DNA from: Firmicutes bacterium UBA6811
GTDB taxonomy: Bacteria > Bacillota > SHA-98 > UBA4971
DNA length: 10,019 nucleotides
Direction: 5' to 3'
NCBI GenBank assembly: GCA_002452295.1
Contig: DKEX01000059.1
Coordinates: 6,698-16,716, forward strand
Below are positions 6,127-10,019 of this stretch, in pieces. Below the pieces are notes generated by a model. It saw only the letters and a program-made list of their open reading frames with translations. It searched no databases and had not been told where the DNA came from. The translations under genes and the position numbers were made by a program. The stretch's first letter is position 1. Each line of letters opens with the position of its first letter.

Positions 6127-7169
6127 GACACGCTCACCACCTTGCCCGTGAGTGCTGAGCGGGTGGCAGCGAGGCTTATCTCGAGGGCGGCCACGGCATC
6201 CTCCGGCAGGACTCGCGGTATGCCCTCGCCCCGGACATACGCGAGAAAGTCGCGGATCTCGCGAAGATATGGCTCCCTGTCCCTCAGGGGGCTTTCAGGG
6301 ACCGCCACCCCGGGCGCTCCACCCCCGCCTCCGCCTCCGCTTCCGGTATCAGTCCCCTGGCCATTGCCCCTGCCGCCTCCGCCCGTCGGGGCGGCGGTCA
6401 CGATGGAGAGTGGGCGGGCCTTGAGGCTGTCATACTCGATCATCCCCGAGCTTCCGCACACTTCGAACCTGTATGAGAACGGCCCCGGGTGCGCCCAGCT
6501 TCCTTCGACGTGGGCAATGACGCCGTTCTTCATGCGTACCACCACGAGGGCATACTCAAGAGGCCTATCATTACGCACTTTGCGGGCGTAGGCATGGTCA
6601 ACCGGGCCGAAGCACCACCTGAGGAAGTCGAAGTCGTGGATGGAGAGGTCGAGAAGCAATCCGCCGCTTCGTGCTTCGTCTGCGTACCAATCTCGCCAGC
6701 CCCTGGGGAACGGCCCTACCCTCGAGAGGCGGACGGTGCCGATCTGCCCGAGATCTCCGGAGGTTATCATCTGGCGCGCCATCTCATACTCGGGGAAGTA
6801 TCGCAACACGTGTGCTATCCCCAGCTTCACGCCACACGCCCTGCAGGTGTCTATCATGGCCTTCGCGTCGGCGGCGGAAAGCGCCGCCGGCTTCTCGCAC
6901 AGGATGTGCTTGCCCGAACGGGCGGCCTGCTCCACCGATTGTCTATGGAGGTATGTGGGAAGGCACACGTCAACCACGTCAACCTCCGGGTCTGAAAGGG
7001 CCACACCCGGGTCGGTCATGGCACGGGCCTCGCATGTTGAGGCGAGTTCTTGCGCCTTCGCAAGATCCTGATCGATCACGTACGCCACACGCGCTTCCTC
7101 ACTGCGCTCGTAGCAGCCGGCATGTACTCTCCCCATGGTGCCGGCGCCCCAGATGGCAACCTTGTGCAC
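6123..7169 (-). CDS. Gfo/Idh/MocA family oxidoreductase with a Gly-rich insert
   Basis: First gene of the minus-strand operon; predicted NAD(P)-dependent sugar/polyol dehydrogenase, 348 aa. It has a standard Rossmann motif GAGTMG (residues 8-13), Asp33 at the end of the second strand (YVIDQD, which favours NAD), CEKP at 91-94 (Lys93), and GGLLLDLSIHDFDFLRW with Asp174 and His178, the expected catalytic pair. The GTG start at 7169 has GAGAGGGG seven bases upstream and lies about 66 bases after the predicted transcription start. Residues 259-288 are a 30-residue Gly/Ser/Thr/Asn low-complexity insert in the C-terminal domain, just before the closing helices (REPYLREIRDFL), coded by CCGCCT-type repeats. 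It seems added to an otherwise normal enzyme and probably forms a surface loop. Its stop overlaps the next start by ATGA. Confidence 0.94.
   Translation of the reverse strand: MHKVAIWGAGTMGRVHAGCYERSEEARVAYVIDQDLAKAQELASTCEARAMTDPGVALSDPEVDVVDVCLPTYLHRQSVEQAARSGKHILCEKPAALSAADAKAMIDTCRACGVKLGIAHVLRYFPEYEMARQMITSGDLGQIGTVRLSRVGPFPRGWRDWYADEARSGGLLLDLSIHDFDFLRWCFGPVDHAYARKVRNDRPLEYALVVVRMKNGVIAHVEGSWAHPGPFSYRFEVCGSSGMIEYDSLKARPLSIVTAAPTGGGGRGNGQGTDTGSGGGGGGGAPGVAVPESPLRDREPYLREIRDFLAYVRGEGIPRVLPEDAVAALEISLAATRSALTGKVVSVS
6306..6395. repeat. CCGCCT-type repeat tract encoding a poly-Gly insert
   Basis: On the plus strand the tract has repeated CCGCCT and CCGCTT words and C-rich runs. On the coding strand it reads as Gly codons mixed with Ser, Thr and Asn, including seven or more consecutive Gly, at residues 259-288 of the first dehydrogenase. 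The insert is in frame and interrupts the C-terminal domain. Confidence 0.75.
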
Positions 7170-7232
7170 CCTAACACCCCTCTCGCTGGGTTACTGCGGG
7201 ACCAGAACAAACTATTCTCCTGTCGATTGATG

Positions 7233-7241
7233 CCCGATCAG
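7233..7241 (-). promoter_or_regulatory. Operator-like box 1, CCCGATCAG
   Basis: CCCGATCAG (plus strand) directly adjoins the -10 element of the minus-strand promoter and would cover the transcription start. It matches eight of nine bases of a second box at 7277-7285. The two are 44 bp apart, about four helical turns, and flank the promoter. A regulator binding both could block or loop the promoter. The divergently encoded ROK protein is the obvious candidate. Confidence 0.4.
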
Positions 7242-7270
7242 AGTATATCAAGTTCAGCCAATGGAGTCAA
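7242..7270 (-). promoter_or_regulatory. Sigma-70-type promoter for the dehydrogenase/ABC operon
   Basis: On the minus strand TTGACT (7270-7265) and TATACT (7247-7242) are separated by exactly 17 bases, each one mismatch from consensus. The start of transcription would be near 7235, about 66 bases before the GTG of the first dehydrogenase. It lies in the AT-rich part of the divergent gap. This is the best promoter match in the window. Confidence 0.75.
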
Positions 7271-7276
7271 GCATAG

Positions 7277-7286
7277 CCTGATCAGG
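7277..7286. promoter_or_regulatory. Operator-like box 2, perfect palindrome CCTGATCAGG
   Basis: A 10-bp perfect palindrome starting six bases upstream of the -35 element of the minus-strand promoter, between the two divergent promoters. It shares CCYGATCAG with the box at 7233-7241. The position is suited to a repressor or activator of the operon. It does not resemble the NagC/Mlc or XylR operator words that I know. Confidence 0.4.
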
Positions 7287-7334
7287 GGTAACGAGGCAGC
7301 ATAACACGTTTTTGGGCCGCCATCCATTACGGTG

Positions 7335-7363
7335 TTGAAATTCCAGTAAATGTGTCGTATCAT
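7335..7363 (+). promoter_or_regulatory. Sigma-70-type promoter directed toward the ROK gene
   Basis: TTGAAA (7335-7340) and TATCAT (7358-7363) with exactly 17 bases between them, each one mismatch from consensus. Transcription would begin near 7370, leaving about 310 bases of leader before the ROK ATG. It faces away from the operon promoter; the two -35 elements are about 65 bp apart. Confidence 0.6.
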
Positions 7364-7452
7364 AGCTGTAAAGGACCAGCCGGGGAGTTTGTCGTTGTCA
7401 CGAATTAACTGCGCTGGCTATCGATTCAACCGTCTGCACCGCTTTGCCAGTG

Positions 7453-7488
7453 CGTTCCGGGTCGCCGGCTTCCGGTTCGAGTTTCCGG
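7453..7488. repeat. 36-bp direct repeat, copy 1
   Basis: Starts CGTTCCGGGTCGCC and ends GTTTCCGG. It matches copy 2 (7527-7562) at 33 of 36 positions, offset 74 bp. Each unit is built of shorter TCCGG-spaced words (TTCCGG, CTTCCGG, TTTCCGG), so it looks like a nested repeat. It lies in the leader of the ROK gene, outside any credible gene. Confidence 0.85.
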
Positions 7489-7526
7489 CCCCGCATCGTC
7501 TCAACGACGAACGGAGGCCTGGGAGA

Positions 7527-7562
7527 CGTTCCGGGTCGCCAGCATCCGGTTCGAGTCTCCGG
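7527..7562. repeat. 36-bp direct repeat, copy 2
   Basis: Second copy of the unit at 7453-7488, differing at three positions (G/A, T/A and T/C). Thirty-eight bases of unrelated sequence separate the copies. The TTCGAGT word recalls a tRNA T-loop, but no tRNA can be folded around it. It may be part of a dispersed repeat family of this genome or a duplicated regulatory site. Confidence 0.85.
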
Positions 7563-7678
7563 TGCGATGCTCCGGCGACGGCGCGCTTGCGGCGGCACTC
7601 GTCAGATCTGGCATTCGGGGTCACTGCAGTCGGTCCGGGGCTTACCGGGAGCTTACCATGATTGCGAGGTAATGGCGC

Positions 7679-8863
7679 ATGACCGGCTTGAAACGCACCG
7701 CCGACTCCACGCTCGCGAAGAAGGTCAACACCATGGTCGTCGTGGACGCGGTCAGGAAGTACTCGCCGCTCTCCCGGGCTGAGGTGGCGAAGCTTACCAT
7801 GCTCAGCCCGTCCACGGTCTCCGGGATAGTATCTGGCCTCGTCAGGGCCGGTCTCGTAAGGGAGACGAAGGGTGACGCCGGGAGCGCCGGCGGCCGGCGG
7901 CCGATCTTGCTCACCCTGAACGCGGGCGCTGCTCTCGCCGCCATCATCGACGTGCAGGTGGCCAGGATACTGTATGGCATCGTCGACCTCGCCGGGAGCC
8001 CGGTATGTGTCATGAAGGAAGACGTGGACCTCTCAAGCCCGGCAGGCACCGTGGACCAGGTCCTCAGGGCGGCCGCCCGGGCCCTCGCAAAGCTGCCGCG
8101 GGCGGGCGCCGGGGCTGCTGCCGGGATAGGCGTTGGAGTCCCGGGGGTGGTTGACAGCAGGACCGGGACCATCCTGAAGTCAACCCGGCTGCGCTGGACC
8201 AACCTCCCGCTCGCGGCGCGGCTTCAGCACGAATTCGGCCTGCCCGTGTTGGTTGAGCGAGACGTGCGCGCTGCGGCCTGGGGGGAGCGGCGTTACGGGC
8301 ATGCGCGGAACGTGACCGACTTCGTCTACATGGCGGTAGGGGAAGGCGGGTTCGGTGCCGGGCTCGTAGTGAACGGCAAGCCCTACGTGGGCGCCCGCAT
8401 GCACGCAGGCGAGCTTGGGCACATGACCGTGGACATGCACGGCGAGCGGTGCTCGTGCGGGAACATCGGGTGCCTTGCAGGGGTGGCGTCTGCCTCGATT
8501 CAGGCATGGAAGGGCGGGAAGGGTGAAGGGGCCGAGGGGGACCTCGTTGAATACACTGCTACGGGCCTTGTTAACCTTGTGAACCTGCTCGACCCCGAGC
8601 TGGTCGTGCTCGGTGGCGACATCGGCGGACGGTCGGATTTCGCGTCGCGTGTGGAGGCGGCGGCGAAAGAGCGGGCCCTTCTGGCGCCGGGCCAGATGCC
8701 GAGGGTCCTGCCGTCGCAACTTGGGGACATGGCGGTCGCCCTCGGGCTCGCGGGTCTTGTTTTCGACAGGTTCTACTGGAACCAAACGCCCGCTGACGAT
8801 CTCCCCGAGATGGGCGAAGGCGGGATGACGAGCTACCGCGTGCAAGCCCGTTGCGGCCTCTAA
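7679..8863 (+). CDS. ROK-family transcriptional regulator (NagC/XylR-like)
   Basis: Predicted sugar-responsive repressor, 394 aa, encoded divergently from the dehydrogenase/importer operon that it probably controls. The N-terminal winged helix (about residues 11-80) includes SRAEVAKLTMLSPSTVSGIVSGLVRAG and the GGRRP wing. The ROK domain follows. The N-terminal kinase ATP motif (DxGGT) is absent (IIDVQVARI), as in many ROK repressors. The ROK signature is kept: HAGELGH (242-248), then CSCGNIGCL, giving the zinc ligands His248, Cys258, Cys260 and Cys265. Two expected sugar-contact residues differ: the N of the END motif is Arg194 (VERDVR; Asp195 kept) and the Glu after GCL is Ala267. The stretch between GCL and GLVNLVNLLDPE (296-307) is about 30 residues, some 40 shorter than usual, so a helical part is missing. 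The ATG is set by GAGGT (7666-7670) eight bases upstream. Confidence 0.93.
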   Translation: MTGLKRTADSTLAKKVNTMVVVDAVRKYSPLSRAEVAKLTMLSPSTVSGIVSGLVRAGLVRETKGDAGSAGGRRPILLTLNAGAALAAIIDVQVARILYGIVDLAGSPVCVMKEDVDLSSPAGTVDQVLRAAARALAKLPRAGAGAAAGIGVGVPGVVDSRTGTILKSTRLRWTNLPLAARLQHEFGLPVLVERDVRAAAWGERRYGHARNVTDFVYMAVGEGGFGAGLVVNGKPYVGARMHAGELGHMTVDMHGERCSCGNIGCLAGVASASIQAWKGGKGEGAEGDLVEYTATGLVNLVNLLDPELVVLGGDIGGRSDFASRVEAAAKERALLAPGQMPRVLPSQLGDMAVALGLAGLVFDRFYWNQTPADDLPEMGEGGMTSYRVQARCGL

Positions 8864-9049
8864 GTGGCAGGTTCGGAGTCTGCGGCCGTTTTACCTGCGG
8901 TGCCGGTGCCGCGCTACCGGGGGGCGGGGGGCGGCGCGTTTGCGGCGCGCCTCGCTGGTTCTGGTGTTCGGGCCTGCCAAATCAGGGGCACCCCGTCGTG
9001 AAAGTTCCGGTCCCGAACTCATGGGCCGACTGGCACGGACTTGTGAACC

Positions 9050-9078
9050 CACACCCGGCCCGGCTCGCCGGATGTGTG
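9050..9078 (+). other. Imperfect stem-loop upstream of the phosphodiesterase start
   Basis: CACAC (9050-9054) pairs with GTGTG (9074-9078) and CCGG (9055-9058) with CCGG (9068-9071), with a two-base bulge and a nine-base loop. It lies about 60 bases before the chosen start at 9138 and covers the alternative ATG at 9072. It could end the ROK transcript weakly or modulate translation. Confidence 0.35.
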
Positions 9079-9089
9079 ACGTGCGGCGT

Positions 9090-9113
9090 GAGACTGAGAC
9101 TGAGACGGAGACG
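9090..9113. repeat. Hexanucleotide tandem repeat (GAGACK)4
   Basis: Four consecutive hexamers, GAGACT twice then GAGACG twice. It lies upstream of the chosen start of the phosphodiesterase but in its frame: from the alternative ATG at 9072 it would encode Glu-Thr repeated four times. Whether it is translated depends on which start is used. Confidence 0.8.
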
Positions 9114-9137
9114 GGTGGTACGGACGGCGGTGATGCG

Positions 9138-10019
9138 ATGAAGATTCGGACGCTGGTCATCCTTGCCTGCGCTGGTTGCGCCCTTGTCCTGGGAGCCGCG
9201 CTCATGGCGGTCGCGTCGTTGCCGCGGCGGTGTGCCCCGGCGCTCGGACGGCAGGTCGTCGGCCCGGCGGACGACGTACCGGGTGCAGTCGAGGCCGGGT
9301 CGCGCCCTGGCTTGCATTCCAGGGACCTGTCCGGTCCCGGGGCAGGCTTTGGTGCCAGTCCCAGTCCCAGTCCCAGTCCCAGCCCTGGCCCTGGCCCTGG
9401 CCGCAGCCCAAACTCCAGTTCCAGTTCCAGTTCCAGCTTCGGGGCTGAGTCCGGGTCCGTGTCCCGACCCCGGTCCGTACCCGTCTCCGTCTCCGTCTCC
9501 GTGTCCGGGCGGGACGCGCAGAAAGAAAGAGCTTTGGAAGCGGGTGATAACGTGACAGATGGACCGGGCGCCTCGCTTCGCCTGGCGGGGGCGCAGGGTG
9601 CTCCTGCGGACTACGTCATATACATCAACTGGGACGGGTTTGCCTGTGACTACTACGAATGGGCGAACACTGCCGGCGGGCCGGGAACGCCCGTCCTGAA
9701 TCTCCTCGCCTCGCGCGGCGCCCTCTTTACAGCAGCCCGCAACGGCTTCCCGGGCATCACCAACCCGATGCAGACCAGCATCGTCACGGGCGCGTGGCCC
9801 GCCGTCCACGGGAACACGTATCGCTACTATGACCCTGTCGAGAACATCGTGATCCAGACGGGCAGGGACAACTCTGCGGAAACCATCGCGGAGGCTGTCG
9901 AGAGGTCGGGCCTTTCGTGTGCCTCTGTGCAGCAGTTCACGCTCGACGGCCGGGGGACATACCCGTCTGACCCGTCTCATCTTTACATAGAGCCAGGCGG
10001 GCCCTGGCGGCGAAGGCTC
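9138..10019 (+). CDS. Secreted type I phosphodiesterase / nucleotide pyrophosphatase-like protein (3' end outside window)
   Basis: Alkaline phosphatase-superfamily hydrolase; 294 codons are visible and the frame is open at the right edge. Residues 1-26 are a signal peptide or N-terminal anchor (MKIRTLVILACAGCALVLGA). Residues about 30-155 are a low-complexity linker: (SP)5 at 74-83, (GP) repeats to 88, Ser93-100, then (VS) repeats at 114-123. The catalytic domain starts near 158 with DYVIYINWDGF (metal Asp166) and continues through PVLNLLASRGALFTAARNGFPGITNPMQTSIVTGAWPAVHGN, where Thr208 fits the nucleophile. Such enzymes cleave phosphodiester or phosphomonoester bonds outside the cytoplasm. 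The SD is poor (GGCGGTGAT); an in-frame ATG at 9072 would add 22 residues with an (ET)4 tract, but the later start gives a cleaner signal peptide. Remaining metal ligands are beyond the edge. It is co-directional with the ROK gene. Confidence 0.85.
   Translation, partial: MKIRTLVILACAGCALVLGAALMAVASLPRRCAPALGRQVVGPADDVPGAVEAGSRPGLHSRDLSGPGAGFGASPSPSPSPSPGPGPGRSPNSSSSSSSSFGAESGSVSRPRSVPVSVSVSVSGRDAQKERALEAGDNVTDGPGASLRLAGAQGAPADYVIYINWDGFACDYYEWANTAGGPGTPVLNLLASRGALFTAARNGFPGITNPMQTSIVTGAWPAVHGNTYRYYDPVENIVIQTGRDNSAETIAEAVERSGLSCASVQQFTLDGRGTYPSDPSHLYIEPGGPWRRRL
9354..9437. repeat. Consecutive hexamer tracts encoding SP, GP and poly-Ser
   Basis: On the plus strand AGTCCC is repeated about five times (from 9357), followed by CCTGGC about three times, and after a short break TCCAGT/TCCAGC four times (ending near 9437). 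All are in frame with the phosphodiesterase and encode Ser-Pro, Gly-Pro and Ser-Ser dipeptides. The words are related (CCAGTC, CCTGGC, CCAGTT), suggesting serial duplication and mutation. Confidence 0.9.
9471..9510. repeat. Hexamer tract GTCTCC encoding Val-Ser
   Basis: GTCTCC and close variants (GTACCC, GTCTCC three times, GTGTCC) repeat at six-base spacing and encode Val-Pro then Val-Ser four times (residues 114-123) in the phosphodiesterase linker. It is the last of the separate dipeptide tracts in this linker. Confidence 0.85.

Larger units (their letters stand above)
7170..7678. other. Divergent control region between dehydrogenase operon and ROK regulator
   Basis: A 509-bp gap without a credible gene. 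The part from about 7190 to 7420 is clearly more AT-rich than the rest of the window and contains two oppositely directed promoters and the CCYGATCAG boxes. The part from about 7440 to 7600 is GC-rich and contains a 36-bp direct repeat. The predicted plus-strand transcript would carry a leader of about 310 bases before the ROK start, long for a regulator gene. A four-codon frame (ATG at 7658, TAA at 7670-7672) lies just before the ROK start and overlaps its SD. Confidence 0.65.
8864..9137. other. Gap between ROK gene and phosphodiesterase, with hairpins
   Basis: 274 bp without a convincing gene. It has GGCGCG/CGCGCC (8933-8938 with 8946-8951, seven-base loop) and a larger imperfect stem, CACACCCGG (9050-9058) against CCGG plus GTGTG (9068-9078, two-base bulge). 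Neither is followed by a T-run, so neither is a standard terminator. A GAGACT hexamer tract lies at 9090-9113. No good promoter for the downstream gene is visible. Confidence 0.5.

Noticed and set aside
7453..7562. TTCGAGT words flanked by CCGG, resembling tRNA T-arms
   Set aside because: The flanks do not pair as a 5-bp T-stem with a 7-base loop, and no acceptor, D or anticodon arms can be found at the right distances.
7453..7562. CRISPR-like direct repeats
   Set aside because: There are only two copies, they differ, they have internal sub-repeats, and no cas gene is present.
7658..7672. Four-codon frame MIAR directly before the ROK gene
   Set aside because: It is too short to judge and has no SD of its own; noted only as part of the leader.
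8982..9980. Minus-strand frame across the phosphodiesterase, with GDGDGDGYG and GTGTGTG tracts
   Set aside because: It mirrors the hexamer repeats of the plus-strand linker; the plus frame has a signal peptide and phosphodiesterase motifs.

Overview
The window is GC-rich, gene-dense bacterial DNA. Strong Shine-Dalgarno (SD) sequences of the AGGAGGT type, GTG starts, ATGA stop/start overlaps, a ROK regulator and a family 1 sugar importer suggest a high-GC member of the Bacillota or a relative. The solute-binding protein has a cleavable Sec-type signal with no lipobox cysteine, which fits a diderm cell better than a classic monoderm one. The taxonomy is inference from style only; there is no rRNA or other marker gene here.

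Layout, left to right. (1) Minus strand, 1322 to beyond position 1: a secreted alkaline phosphatase whose reading frame continues without a stop into the start of an endonuclease/exonuclease/phosphatase (EEP) domain, cut by the window edge. (2) 1323-1660: a non-coding, repeat-rich gap. (3) Minus strand, 7169 down to 1661: a probable operon of two Gfo/Idh/MocA dehydrogenases (ATGA-coupled), an extracellular sugar-binding protein, and two MalF/MalG-type permeases (ATGA-coupled). No ATPase gene is present. A perfect 11-bp inverted repeat lies between the binding-protein and permease genes. (4) 7170-7678: a divergent control region, the most AT-rich part of the window, with good sigma-70-type promoters facing both ways, a pair of CCYGATCAG boxes around the operon promoter, and a 36-bp imperfect direct repeat. 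(5) Plus strand, 7679-8863: a ROK-family regulator with several ligand-site changes and a shortened C-terminal lobe. (6) Plus strand, 9138 to beyond 10019: a secreted type I phosphodiesterase/nucleotide-pyrophosphatase-like enzyme with a very low-complexity linker, cut by the window edge.

How it may work together (inference): the ROK protein controls a carbohydrate or polyol importer and two NAD(P)-dependent sugar/polyol dehydrogenases. The flanking secreted phosphohydrolases (alkaline phosphatase plus EEP on one side, a phosphodiesterase on the other) could release the imported polyol or sugar and phosphate from phosphorylated or phosphodiester substrates outside the cytoplasm.

A second theme runs across the window. 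At least five genes or gaps carry short tandem 6-nt or 9-nt repeats. Inside genes these are in frame and encode dipeptide or tripeptide tracts (GT, GS/AG/VSG, poly-G, ET, SP, GP, SS, VS) in linkers, N-terminal tails or loops. This looks like recurrent in-frame microsatellite expansion and is, with the fusion protein, the most unusual signal here.
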